From Flavobacteriales bacterium UBA5692 (GTDB lineage: Bacteria > Bacteroidota > Bacteroidia > Flavobacteriales_D > Sanyastnellaceae), in NCBI GenBank assembly GCA_002420235.1, contig DIHQ01000118.1, positions 1 to 16,989 on the forward strand: a stretch of 16,989 nucleotides of DNA. The letters run 5' to 3'. A program made the translations under genes and the position numbers. Numbering within the stretch: position 1 is the stretch's first letter; the number at the start of each line of letters is the position of its first letter. This document shows, piece after piece, positions 7,053 through 15,201 of the stretch. The notes below the pieces were generated by a model. It saw only the letters and a program-made list of their open reading frames with translations. It had not been told where the DNA came from and did no database searches.

Positions 7053-9443
7053 TCACTCGGGAAATCGAACAGGATCAGATTCAGACATCATGCGGTAAGC
7101 GGCCTCATAAATATCATCTACACTGGGTTTGCTGTAATAATCTCCATCAGATCCGTATGGCGGCAAATGCGGTTGCGCTGCAAGGGTCACCGGTGCACCA
7201 TCGAGGTGCTTCCATCCACCTTGACGATTTAAAATGTCCTCTAAGATGTAGGCACTTGCTCCACCTGGCACATCTTCATCCACTACGATTAGTCGATTGG
7301 TTTTGGCCAATGAAGCTCCCGCAACGTTCGTAGTATCCAGCGGTAATAGGGTTTGCAAATCAACTAATTCCACCTCAATGCCAAATGCCGACAGGCGATC
7401 GGCTGCTTTCATCGCTAAGTTAAATGTGGATCCGTACCCGACTATGGTGAGGTCCGTTCCAGTCCTTACCACCTCGGCAATTCCGAGCGGCACGGTGAAT
7501 TCACCTAAATTACTCGGCATCCGTTCCTTGGTTCGATAGCCGTTGAGGCACTCCACGACAAGGGCGGGTTCTTCAGCACGGAGCAGCGTATTGTACATAC
7601 CCGCTGCTTGCGTCATGTTACGCGGTACGCATACATGCATGCCGCGTAGCGCATGAACGATAGTTCCCATTGGAGATCCGCTGTGCCATATTCCTTCCAA
7701 ACGATGACCCCGTGTCCGGATGATGACCGGTGCTTTTTGGCCGCCAGCAGACCTGTAACGAACCGTTGCTGCGTCATCGCGCAAAATCTGAAGTGCATAG
7801 AAAAGATAATCGAGGTATTGGATTTCAGCAATGGGTCGGAAACCGCGCATGGCCAATCCGATACCTTGTCCTGCAATGGTGCATTCGCGAATGCCCGTGT
7901 CTGATACGCGCAGCTCACCGAATTTCTCCTGCATACCTTCCATGACCTGGTTGACTCCCCCGATTTTTCCCGTATCCTCACCGAAAGTAATCAGTTCTGG
8001 ATATGCATTAAAGAGTGCTTCGAAATTTTTCTGAAGAACCTGCCGTCCGTCTACCCATTCCTCGCTGGCAAATACCGCCGCGCAATCGGATACATGCCTC
8101 ACAGAGTCTCCGCCTTCGCTGTACAGGTGCTTGCTGTATCGGGAGCGGTTTTCTGCTTGGAAACGTGCGGAAAGTGCCTCGATTCGAACTTTGGCAGGCG
8201 CACTGCTCCCAGCATGACGTGCAATCATTTGGCGCAAAGCACCGTGTACTTCAGCCCGACCGGGGAACAATCCTTCTCGCAAAGCTGCTATCTCTGCGGC
8301 ATCAGGTTCGAGCGCTTCAATGGCCGCAATGGCTTCCTTAAGTTCCCCATCCAATGGCACACGGAAAGCTGCCCAAGCCGCTTTCTGCTCTTGGCGAACA
8401 TCCTTCTTGGCCTTCTTTCGAATGACCTCTAACTCCTCTTGGGTAGCTGCTCCTTCAAGTACCAGGAATTGTCCAAACTTGGCAATGCAATCGTACTCAG
8501 CAGCCCACGCCATACGCTCTTCAGATTTGTAACGCTCGTGAGAGCCAGAAGTACTGTGACCTTGTGGCTGGGTTACTTCTTCAACGTGAACGAGCACCGG
8601 AACATGCTCTTTTCTACATCGCTGAACCGCGGATTCATACGTAGATATCAATGCAGGATAGTCCCATCCCTTGACCCTATAAATGACAAGCCCGTTCGTA
8701 CCTTCTTCCATCTCCAAGCCACTCAAAGCGTTGGATATGGATCCTTTGGTCGTTTGGTATTCTTTTGGAACGCTAATTCCGTATCCATCGTCCCAGACGT
8801 TCATGAGCATCGGAACCTGCAATACACCGGCAGCATTCATTGTTTCCCAAAACAATCCTTCCGACGTGCTCGCATCGCCAATCGTACCGATGGCAATTTC
8901 GTCTCCACCTGCCGTAAAAGCACTTTTCGCCCGGGCCACCTCATCCATCTGCCGATACAGTTTTGACGCATGGGCCAATCCGAGTAACCGGGGCATTTGA
9001 CCTCCGGTTGGACTAATGTCTGCAGAACTATTAAATTGGGTCATGTGGCTCATCCATTCACCGTCTTCACGTAAAAAACGGGTAGCGAAGTGACCGCCCA
9101 TTTGACGACCTGCAGAAGACGGTTCACGTTCGATATCGGTATCGGCGTAAAGCGCTGCAAAGTACTCCCTTACGTCCAACAATCCTTTGGCCATCATCAG
9201 AGTCTGATCGCGGTAGTAACCCGAACGCCAGTCGCCATCACGCACAACCTTCGAAAGAGCAATTTGTGCAAGCTCTTTTCCATCCCCAAAAATCCCAAAC
9301 TTAGCTTTTCCTCCTAGGACCTCCTTTCGTCCCAGCAACGATGCTTCACGGCTTATGCAAGCAAGACGGTAATCGTCCAATAACATCGCCCGGAAATCAT
9401 CTGCCAATGCTATGGCAGATGCCGTTGAATCCGTCTGCTTCAT
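7053..9443 (-). CDS. 2-oxo acid dehydrogenase E1 component, fused alpha and beta subunits
   Basis: A 796-residue thiamine diphosphate enzyme that decarboxylates a 2-oxo acid and passes the acyl group to lipoyl-E2. The N-terminal half (about 20-330) is the E1 alpha domain, with the ThDP/Mg region GDASTSEG (189-196) and VWDDGYGIS (216-224). The C-terminal half (about 468-790) is the E1 beta domain, with FGEDTGKIGG (487-496), SDTGIRE, IAEIQYLDYLFYA and RGHRLEGIWHSGSP (578-591). A linker of about 130 residues joins them. The fusion is best known for branched-chain or 2-oxoisovalerate-type enzymes in Bacteroidota; the substrate cannot be fixed from sequence. The canonical GDG...NN motif is altered to GDA...DD. 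It follows psuG by 39 bases and is coupled to the S4 gene. E3 (lpd) is nearby on the other strand; E2 is not in the window. Confidence 0.88.
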   Translation of the reverse strand: MKQTDSTASAIALADDFRAMLLDDYRLACISREASLLGRKEVLGGKAKFGIFGDGKELAQIALSKVVRDGDWRSGYYRDQTLMMAKGLLDVREYFAALYADTDIEREPSSAGRQMGGHFATRFLREDGEWMSHMTQFNSSADISPTGGQMPRLLGLAHASKLYRQMDEVARAKSAFTAGGDEIAIGTIGDASTSEGLFWETMNAAGVLQVPMLMNVWDDGYGISVPKEYQTTKGSISNALSGLEMEEGTNGLVIYRVKGWDYPALISTYESAVQRCRKEHVPVLVHVEEVTQPQGHSTSGSHERYKSEERMAWAAEYDCIAKFGQFLVLEGAATQEELEVIRKKAKKDVRQEQKAAWAAFRVPLDGELKEAIAAIEALEPDAAEIAALREGLFPGRAEVHGALRQMIARHAGSSAPAKVRIEALSARFQAENRSRYSKHLYSEGGDSVRHVSDCAAVFASEEWVDGRQVLQKNFEALFNAYPELITFGEDTGKIGGVNQVMEGMQEKFGELRVSDTGIRECTIAGQGIGLAMRGFRPIAEIQYLDYLFYALQILRDDAATVRYRSAGGQKAPVIIRTRGHRLEGIWHSGSPMGTIVHALRGMHVCVPRNMTQAAGMYNTLLRAEEPALVVECLNGYRTKERMPSNLGEFTVPLGIAEVVRTGTDLTIVGYGSTFNLAMKAADRLSAFGIEVELVDLQTLLPLDTTNVAGASLAKTNRLIVVDEDVPGGASAYILEDILNRQGGWKHLDGAPVTLAAQPHLPPYGSDGDYYSKPSVDDIYEAAYRMMSESDPVRFPE

Positions 9444-9482
9444 GGCGCGAATTTACGGAGACTCCTTCCAAGTGCACACACG

Positions 9483-10400
9483 CTATCGCAATGTGGCATA
9501 GGCCACTGCGATTTCAGCCCCTAAACGGACATTGCTCTCAACGAGTTGGCGATTCGCTGCAAGACTTGCCCCGCCCGTGGACTCATTGATGAAACGCAAC
9601 AAAAATGGTGTCAGTGTCTTTCCTTGAATGCCCTGTTCTGAAGCTTTCAGAAGCCCAGATTCGATGGCAGTTTCAATTGCTTTTGGTTCCGCGGCAGCTG
9701 ATGCCGGTATAGGGTTCGCTACAAGGATTCCGCCTTCCAGCCCGATAGTCCATTTGGCATGCATCGCCGCAGCCACCTCCTTCGCCGTATTGCAACGGTG
9801 GGGTGCATCCAATCCGCTTTCGCGGGTGAAGAAGGCTGGGAATTCATCGGTACCATACCCTATAACTGGGATACCCAACGACTCCAGTACTTCCAGCGTT
9901 TTGGGAAGATCGAGAATGGATTTCGCTCCGGCACTTACGACCGCGACATCCGCATTGGCCAATTCCGTTAGATCGGCAGATATATCCCATGTAGATGCCA
10001 CGCCCCGATGAACGCCGCCGATTCCGCCGGTGGAAAAAACAGGTATGCCAGCATGTGCCGCTCCGATCAATGTACCGCTCACAGTTGTTGCTCCGAGCAC
10101 TCCCTTTGCTAGCGCCAAGGGCATGTCACGCCGTGAAATTTTCCACACTCCTTCTTCACTCGCGAGGGCATGAAGCATATCGGCATCGCACCCGATATGA
10201 ATCTGACCATTTGCCACGGCAACCGTAGCCGGAACGGCGCCACCAGACCAAACCAACGACTCAAGAGTCTGCACAGTTTCAATATTTGCAGGATAAGGCA
10301 TCCCATGTGCTACAATGGTCGACTCCAGTGCCACAACCGGCTCACCATTTTTTAGAGCTAAGGCCACAGGTGGGTGGATGTGAATGAGCGGATTGACCAT
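9483..10400 (-). CDS. psuG: Pseudouridine-5'-phosphate glycosidase
   Basis: Reversibly cleaves pseudouridine 5'-phosphate to uracil and ribose 5-phosphate. The 305-residue product has normal family length. Motifs seen: VVALESTIVAHGMPYPAN (22-39), whose Glu26 matches the catalytic Glu of E. coli PsuG (YeiN); KISRRD with Lys87, the likely Schiff-base lysine; GATTVSGT; FSTGGIGGVHR; GYGTDEFPAFFTRESG; VANPIP; TPFLL; and ESNVRLGAEIA with the conserved Asn290. The residue matching is from memory of the family. The ATG at 10398-10400 is preferred, leaving a 10-base gap after obg; a GTG at 10427 would overlap obg. The usual partner kinase psuK and a nucleoside transporter are not adjacent, so the operon probably serves general expression, not a dedicated pathway cluster. 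Confidence 0.93.
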   Translation of the reverse strand: MVNPLIHIHPPVALALKNGEPVVALESTIVAHGMPYPANIETVQTLESLVWSGGAVPATVAVANGQIHIGCDADMLHALASEEGVWKISRRDMPLALAKGVLGATTVSGTLIGAAHAGIPVFSTGGIGGVHRGVASTWDISADLTELANADVAVVSAGAKSILDLPKTLEVLESLGIPVIGYGTDEFPAFFTRESGLDAPHRCNTAKEVAAAMHAKWTIGLEGGILVANPIPASAAAEPKAIETAIESGLLKASEQGIQGKTLTPFLLRFINESTGGASLAANRQLVESNVRLGAEIAVAYATLR

Positions 10401-10410
10401 GGGTTTTGTT

Positions 10411-11412
10411 TTACCAAACGGTGGCACTTTCCATCGATTGCCAAATAGAATCTTTCAATTGCTGCAAGCCTTTTTGGGCGACGCTGGAAAAAAAAATGGG
10501 TTTGAGATCCTCAATTTCGACCTGCAACGCCTCCTTGAGCTCTTCGTCTAGCAAATCAGCTTTGGATACGGCAAGCAACCTCTTTTTCTTCAAGAGGTCG
10601 GGGTTGTATTTCTTCAATTCATTGAGGAGGGTTGTGTACTCCGTGCGGATGTCCTTAGCATCAGCAGGGACCAGAAACAATAGCACAGGGTTGCGCTCAA
10701 TATGCCGCAGGAATCGCAATCCGAGGCCTTTGCCTTCCGCAGCACCTTCAATGATGCCAGGAATGTCCGCCATGATGAAGGAAAGATCATCGCGATAAGC
10801 AATCATACCGAGGTTTGGTTTTAATGTTGTAAAAGGGTAGTTCGCGATTTCCGGCTTGGCCGAGCTTACCACGGAAAGCAGAGTAGATTTACCCGCATTC
10901 GGGAATCCCACGAGCCCTACATCCGCGAGTAATTTGAGTTCAAGGATTTTCCATTCTTCTTTTCCTATCTCTCCTGGCTGAGCGTAGGTCGGCGACTGAC
11001 GAACCGAGGATTTGAAGTGATCGTTTCCGAGGCCACCTTTACCGCCAGGAGTGATGACGACCTCTTGACCATCGTCAAGAATTTCAACAATAACTTTACC
11101 TGACTCGGAATCCCGAACAACAGTACCCAGAGGAACATCGATGAACGCATCCTTCCCATCCGCGCCGTGCTTGTGCTGACCTCGGCCAGGCTCACCGTGT
11201 TCGGCAATGACGTGGCGTGCGTATTTAAGGTGCAAGAGCGTCCAATACTGAGCATTGCCCCGGACAATGATGTGTCCGCCACGCCCTCCATCACCGCCGT
11301 CGGGTCCTCCCTTGGCCGTCATCCGGTTGCGCATGAAATGCGAAGAGCCGGGACCGCCCTTGCCAGAGCGGCAGCAAATTTTGACGTAATCAACGAAATT
11401 TTCCCCCGACAT
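10411..11412 (-). CDS. obg: GTPase Obg
   Basis: An essential ribosome-associated GTPase acting in 50S subunit maturation and stress response. The 333-residue product has the glycine-rich Obg fold (1-158; GGPDGGDGGRGG at 35-46, RGQHKHGADG), then a G domain: G1 GFPNAGKST (169-177), switch I region NYPFTTLKPNLG, G3 DIPGII (216-221), and G4 as SKAD (283-286), a variant of NKxD. The C-terminal OCT domain of longer Obg proteins is absent, which is normal in Bacteroidota. Its start lies 8 bases after the adk stop and its end 10 bases before psuG, consistent with cotranscription. The adk-obg neighbourhood is conserved in this phylum. Confidence 0.97.
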   Translation of the reverse strand: MSGENFVDYVKICCRSGKGGPGSSHFMRNRMTAKGGPDGGDGGRGGHIIVRGNAQYWTLLHLKYARHVIAEHGEPGRGQHKHGADGKDAFIDVPLGTVVRDSESGKVIVEILDDGQEVVITPGGKGGLGNDHFKSSVRQSPTYAQPGEIGKEEWKILELKLLADVGLVGFPNAGKSTLLSVVSSAKPEIANYPFTTLKPNLGMIAYRDDLSFIMADIPGIIEGAAEGKGLGLRFLRHIERNPVLLFLVPADAKDIRTEYTTLLNELKKYNPDLLKKKRLLAVSKADLLDEELKEALQVEIEDLKPIFFSSVAQKGLQQLKDSIWQSMESATVW

Positions 11413-11420
11413 GGACTGCG

Positions 11421-11993
11421 TCAGTCGTTTGGAATAGCCGCGCTCAAGCGCTCCGCAATTTCCTCAATGGTACCGATGCCGTCAACACCCGTGAACTTTC
11501 CTTGGTCTGCGTAGTGACTTGCTACAGGGGCGGTCTCAGCGTTATACACATCGATCCGCTTTTGGATGACAGCTGGATCCGCGTCATCTGGACGCCCACT
11601 CGTCTTGGCGCGCGTCAAAAGTCGCAGCTTTAATTCTTCTTCTGCTACCTCTAGGGCAAGCATACATGAAACCGGGGCTTTACGGTCATTCAACAATTCA
11701 TCCAACGCTTCTGCTTGAGCGGTGGTGCGAGGGAAGCCGTCAAAAATAAACCCTTTGGCTTCGGGGTGCTTATCAACCTCCGATTCAAGCATACGGATGG
11801 TCACACCGTCCGGGACAAGTTGTCCCTGGTTCATGTAGGATTGGGCAAGTTGACCCAACTCTGTACCGTCTTTAATATTAGATCGAAAGATATCGCCGGT
11901 GCTCAAATGCACTAGTCCGTGCCGCTCGACCAAGTAAGCACTTTGGGTGCCTTTTCCAGCTCCTGGAGGTCCAAAAAGGATGATGTTTAGCAT
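11421..11993 (-). CDS. adk: Adenylate kinase (short-LID type)
   Basis: Catalyses ATP + AMP to 2 ADP in the cytoplasm. The 190-residue product shows the P loop GPPGAGKGT (8-16), STGDIFR, the AMP-site DGFPRT (85-90) and the RLLTRAKTSGRPDD region (124-137) with the arginines that hold the phosphates. The LID is the short form without the zinc-type insertion found in long bacterial enzymes. I take the ATG at 11991-11993 because the P-loop strand begins immediately after it; a TTG at 12008 only adds MKESE. It is the first gene of the minus-strand operon and lies 36 bases downstream of a good -7 element. Confidence 0.97.
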   Translation of the reverse strand: MLNIILFGPPGAGKGTQSAYLVERHGLVHLSTGDIFRSNIKDGTELGQLAQSYMNQGQLVPDGVTIRMLESEVDKHPEAKGFIFDGFPRTTAQAEALDELLNDRKAPVSCMLALEVAEEELKLRLLTRAKTSGRPDDADPAVIQKRIDVYNAETAPVASHYADQGKFTGVDGIGTIEEIAERLSAAIPND

Positions 11994-12029
11994 CTCACTC
12001 TCTTTCAATTATTCACAAAAAGGACAACC

Positions 12030-12037
12030 CAAAGGTA
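12030..12037 (-). promoter_or_regulatory. Promoter -7 element of the adk-obg-psuG-E1-S4 operon
   Basis: The minus strand reads TACCTTTG, an exact match to the Bacteroidota -7 consensus TAnnTTTG, 36 bases before the adk ATG. A matching -33 TTTG is not evident at the usual distance. As the only gap of size upstream of five tightly packed genes, this is the natural place for the operon promoter. Confidence 0.5.
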
Positions 12038-12072
12038 GCGCATTGAAGCGCGTTAGACTCGGAATGATGCGT

Positions 12073-12080
12073 TAACTTCG
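12073..12080 (+). promoter_or_regulatory. Possible promoter -7 element of lpd
   Basis: TAACTTCG matches TAnnTTTG at all but one fixed position and lies 32 bases before the lpd ATG. It is divergent to the adk element 35 bases away, so the two transcription units share one short control region. The -33 side is weak (TTAG 16 bases upstream). Confidence 0.4.
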
Positions 12081-12112
12081 CGACTCAATCTGATTTACTT
12101 CGAAGACTCACC

Positions 12113-13501
12113 ATGAAATACGACGTCATTGTACTTGGAAGCGGTCCCGGCGGATATGTCACGGCCATCCGCGCAAGCCAATTGGGACTGAAAACTGCGG
12201 TTGTTGAACGAGAAGCCTTAGGCGGAATTTGTTTGAACTGGGGATGCATTCCTACAAAAGCCTTGCTCAAAAGCGCAAATGTTTTCGACTACATCGAGCA
12301 CGCCGAAGACTACGGAATTACTGTCGCAGCTCCTGAGGCCAATTTTGTCGGTATGATTAAACGCAGCAGAGGTGTAGCTGACGGCATGTCGAAAGGCGTG
12401 CAGTTCTTGATGAAGAAAAATAAAATTGAAGTCATCATGGGCAACGGAAAGCTGCTCCCGGGAAAGCAGATTGAGGTGAAGACTGAGGCCGGAGAAAAGC
12501 AAACTCTTAGCGCAAATCACATTATCATTGCCACAGGCGCGCGAAGCAGACAGCTCCCTTCTATCCCACAGGACGGAAAAAACATCATTGGCTACCGCGA
12601 AGCCATGACTTTGAAAACCCAGCCCAAGCGCATGGTAGTTGTGGGCTCTGGAGCCATTGGCGTGGAGTTCGCCTACTTTTACAACGCCATCGGCACAGAA
12701 GTTACCTTAGTGGAATACCAGGACCGCATCGTACCCTCAGAGGATCGCGACGTCAGCAAGCAACTGGAGAAAAGCCTGAAGAAGGCCGGAATCAACATCA
12801 TGACCTCTTCAGAAGTACTTGGTGTTAAGTCCAAAGGCAAAGAACAGATCGTCAAAACCAAGACAAAAAAAGGCGAGCAAAACGTCGCTTGTGATGTCGT
12901 TTTAAGTGCCGCCGGCGTCGTGGCGAATATCGAAAAAATCGGATTGGAAGAAGTTGGCATTGTGGTCGATCATGGCAAAGTGATTGTTGATGATTACTAT
13001 GCCACCAACATCCCCGGTTACTACGCCATCGGCGACTGTGTCCCTGGCCCTGCATTGGCACACGTTGCATCGGCGGAAGGTATCACATGCGTTGAAAAAA
13101 TCGCTGGTCACTCACCCATGCCTATAGATTATGGGAACATCCCGGGTTGTACTTATTGCTTCCCAGAAGTGGCCAGTGTGGGTATGACCGAAGCCCAAGC
13201 CAAAGAAGCCGGACACGAGATCAAGGTGGGTAAGTTCCCATTCTCAGCGTCGGGAAAAGCCAGTGCATCTGGTCACAAGGACGGCTTTGTCAAACTCGTC
13301 TTTGACGCGAAATACGGAGAACTCCTAGGAGGTCATATGATTGGCGCAAACGTCACAGAAATGGTGGCGGAACTAGTCGCACTCCGTAAGCTGGAAACCA
13401 CCGGTCACGAAATCATCAAGACCATACACCCGCACCCCACTTTGAGTGAAGCTGTGATGGAAGCTGCAGCCGCGGCTTACGACGAAGTCATCCACTTGTA
13501 A
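12113..13501 (+). CDS. lpdA: Dihydrolipoyl dehydrogenase (E3)
   Basis: The flavoprotein E3 of 2-oxo acid dehydrogenase complexes and glycine cleavage; it reoxidises dihydrolipoyl groups with NAD+. The 462-residue product has normal length. Seen: FAD-binding GSGPGGY (9-15), the redox disulfide GGICLNWGC (37-45; Cys40 and Cys45), ATGARSR, NAD-binding GSGAIGVEFA, the second FAD motif YYAIGDC, and the C-terminal HPHPTLSE (439-446), in which His441 and Glu446 are the catalytic pair. It starts at the only sensible ATG, divergent from adk, and ends 12 bases from the convergent stop of the DUF5715 gene with no terminator between. It may supply E3 to the fused E1 encoded 2.7 kb away. Confidence 0.97.
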   Translation: MKYDVIVLGSGPGGYVTAIRASQLGLKTAVVEREALGGICLNWGCIPTKALLKSANVFDYIEHAEDYGITVAAPEANFVGMIKRSRGVADGMSKGVQFLMKKNKIEVIMGNGKLLPGKQIEVKTEAGEKQTLSANHIIIATGARSRQLPSIPQDGKNIIGYREAMTLKTQPKRMVVVGSGAIGVEFAYFYNAIGTEVTLVEYQDRIVPSEDRDVSKQLEKSLKKAGINIMTSSEVLGVKSKGKEQIVKTKTKKGEQNVACDVVLSAAGVVANIEKIGLEEVGIVVDHGKVIVDDYYATNIPGYYAIGDCVPGPALAHVASAEGITCVEKIAGHSPMPIDYGNIPGCTYCFPEVASVGMTEAQAKEAGHEIKVGKFPFSASGKASASGHKDGFVKLVFDAKYGELLGGHMIGANVTEMVAELVALRKLETTGHEIIKTIHPHPTLSEAVMEAAAAAYDEVIHL

Positions 13502-13513
13502 ACCGCGAACGAT

Positions 13514-14311
13514 TCAAGGGCGAAGCGTAATATGCATGCAGTTCTTCTCCGGAATCACAAGAATTCTTCCGGATTTCTGGAACGTTTTGAGAACCTTCTG
13601 AATGGCCCGAGTAGGTGTAGAACAATCTGCATCGTTGTTGGGTCGGTCAGTATACGCGATATCAAACGAGGCGCCATAGCTGTGGGTTGAACCTCCATTG
13701 ATCGCATTGTAGTTGCGGCGTCCCAACCTAGCTTGTTGCTTAGCTGTTCGCGTTAGACTGGTTACCCGGAAGACCGTGCCGTCGCTCTTCGTTCCAACGA
13801 GCTCGTCCGCAAACGCCTGGCCCATGTCTTCTAACAATGATTTCACCTCGGGAAGCAAAAGAGCGTGACTGTGGGAAAGCGGAGCGATGTGATACCCCCT
13901 TCCATCGGTCACATCGACCAAGTTGCCGCGCGATTTACCAGCTCTCAATTCCGCATCATTTTTGACAAAAAAACTGTTCGGTAGATTGCGCGCCGCATGC
14001 TGGTGCCCTTTGTAAGGATTTTTCGGAAGCCTCAACACACCCTTATTACAGGAGCAAGGTAGCACTTCGTTTTCGACCTCCTTGTAAGGCTCTTGCTTCG
14101 CATCCGATATGTCTGATTGCTGCTTCGGAAATGAAGCCGGCACTTTGATTGGTCCTGAAGCTACAGTCCCGCCTGGGTGCTCCAACGCTAGCTCTACTTC
14201 ATCGGTTTCATCTGGAGAAATCCATGCCACGAGTAACAAACACAATAGCGCAAGTGTACTGCCAAGCGCGGCAATGCGGTCCCATCGGTATCGTACATGT
14301 CTTCGCTGCAT
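13514..14311 (-). CDS. Membrane-anchored DUF5715 / M15-like peptidase-fold protein
   Basis: A 265-residue protein, probably periplasmic and held by one N-terminal membrane segment (about residues 13-32, IAALGSTLALLCLLLVAWI) after a basic start. The C-terminal half matches the DUF5715 family: LLEDMGQAF, FRVTSLTRTAKQQARL, then STHSYGASFD (208-217) and PEKNCMHITL (254-263). This follows the pattern of M15/LAS metallopeptidases (SxHxxGxxxD, then ExxxxH), so His210, Asp217 and His260 could be the zinc ligands and the target peptidoglycan peptides; this role is inferred. A CSC motif (86-88) lies in the linker. The ATG at 14309-14311 is preferred; the longer frame begins with TTG at 14320. It converges with lpd. 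Confidence 0.8.
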   Translation of the reverse strand: MQRRHVRYRWDRIAALGSTLALLCLLLVAWISPDETDEVELALEHPGGTVASGPIKVPASFPKQQSDISDAKQEPYKEVENEVLPCSCNKGVLRLPKNPYKGHQHAARNLPNSFFVKNDAELRAGKSRGNLVDVTDGRGYHIAPLSHSHALLLPEVKSLLEDMGQAFADELVGTKSDGTVFRVTSLTRTAKQQARLGRRNYNAINGGSTHSYGASFDIAYTDRPNNDADCSTPTRAIQKVLKTFQKSGRILVIPEKNCMHITLRP

Positions 14312-14456
14312 ACGATGCAATATTCACGAGAGACTGCATTTCATTCAACCCAATCCACTCCGAAATCCCCACAAAGCCATTTTGAAAACCTATCTGCTAT
14401 CCCAAAACATGAAACCTTTTCTTGAGGCTATGAGTATAACAACCCAAAAAACGACC

Positions 14457-14993
14457 ATGTCTGGCATAGGAGCAAAAATTGAACACCCCACGCACGGCGA
14501 AGGCGTCGTGTTTGGTACTGACGGCGACTTTTGGCGCATTTATTTCCGTGACCACGGTGAAAAGTCCATTGCCAAGGACTATCCTCAATTGGTGGTGATT
14601 GAACCCGCCAAAGATTTGTCTCAACCTGACGTCAGCGACATCATGACCGCCATGGAACGCGTGCTGGATGATTTCACAGATAAAATACGTGGCGATGAAC
14701 GCACCGAAGCCGTTAAATTAAGTGACCGCTGGGACGGCGGAATGCTGATCCTCCAGCCAGCCGATCCAGGCCTCAAATCCAAGGATATTCCCATTGACAA
14801 CTTTTTTCACAAAATTGTCATGACGAGGGACCGACTCCGCGTTCTGGAGGCCAAGGTGAATGCCAACGACAAATTGACAGACGCCGACAAAGTCGAGTTG
14901 CAGCAATACATTACGAAGATTTACGGGTCGTTGACTACCTTCAACGTGCTGTTTCGCTTCAAGGAAGATTGGTTCATTGGAGAAAAGAAATAA
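14457..14993 (+). CDS. Conserved hypothetical protein with UvrD-tail/Tudor-like N-terminal domain
   Basis: A 178-residue cytoplasmic protein with no assigned role. Residues about 3-48 (GAKIEHPTHGEGVVFG, then WRIYFRDHGEKSIAKDYPQL) resemble the SH3/Tudor-like domain at the C-terminus of UvrD/PcrA helicases, which binds RNA polymerase; that parallel is my inference. The rest is mostly helical and charged, with a possible coiled-coil or hairpin around 120-150 (RDRLRVLEAKVNANDKL), and ends FKEDWFIGEKK. In-frame ATGs also exist at 14409 and 14430; 14457 is chosen because the conserved domain starts just after it and the extra residues look like leader. It is divergent from the DUF5715 gene across 145 bases, where I see no clear promoter. 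Confidence 0.75.
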   Translation: MSGIGAKIEHPTHGEGVVFGTDGDFWRIYFRDHGEKSIAKDYPQLVVIEPAKDLSQPDVSDIMTAMERVLDDFTDKIRGDERTEAVKLSDRWDGGMLILQPADPGLKSKDIPIDNFFHKIVMTRDRLRVLEAKVNANDKLTDADKVELQQYITKIYGSLTTFNVLFRFKEDWFIGEKK

Positions 14994-15032
14994 ACTGCTG
15001 CTTACCTTCGAAGCAAATCAACTTTGGAGGCG

Positions 15033-15197
15033 ATGCAACTTATTATTTATTGTATCCTCAGTCAGCTGAACAGATTAGCCCTTCCCCGGTTTTCAAATCG
15101 GTCTGACTTGACTCAGCTCAAAAAATGGGAACAGGTCGTGGTGGGTTGGAAAATGTGGGTAACGTATCGGTACCTCGACGCCAAAAACCAACGTTAA
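15033..15197 (+). CDS. Possible small ORF of 54 residues before the Nramp-like gene
   Basis: An ATG with GGAGG just two bases upstream opens a frame of 54 codons ending in TAA four bases before the ATG of the transporter gene. The predicted product has a hydrophobic start (MQLIIYCIL) and a basic, Trp/Tyr-rich end (KKWEQVVVGWKMWVTYRYLD). The frame is the same as that of the preceding gene, with no stop between 14993 and 15195. I do not recognise the protein. It fills most of the 208-base gap and sits where a coupled operon gene would, but an open frame this short can arise by chance. Confidence 0.35.
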   Translation: MQLIIYCILSQLNRLALPRFSNRSDLTQLKKWEQVVVGWKMWVTYRYLDAKNQR

Positions 15198-15201
15198 CCT
15201 C

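Noticed and set aside
8439..8966. 175-codon plus-strand ORF opposite the E1 gene
   Set aside because: It is a shadow of the strongly supported E1 frame, with no domain signature.
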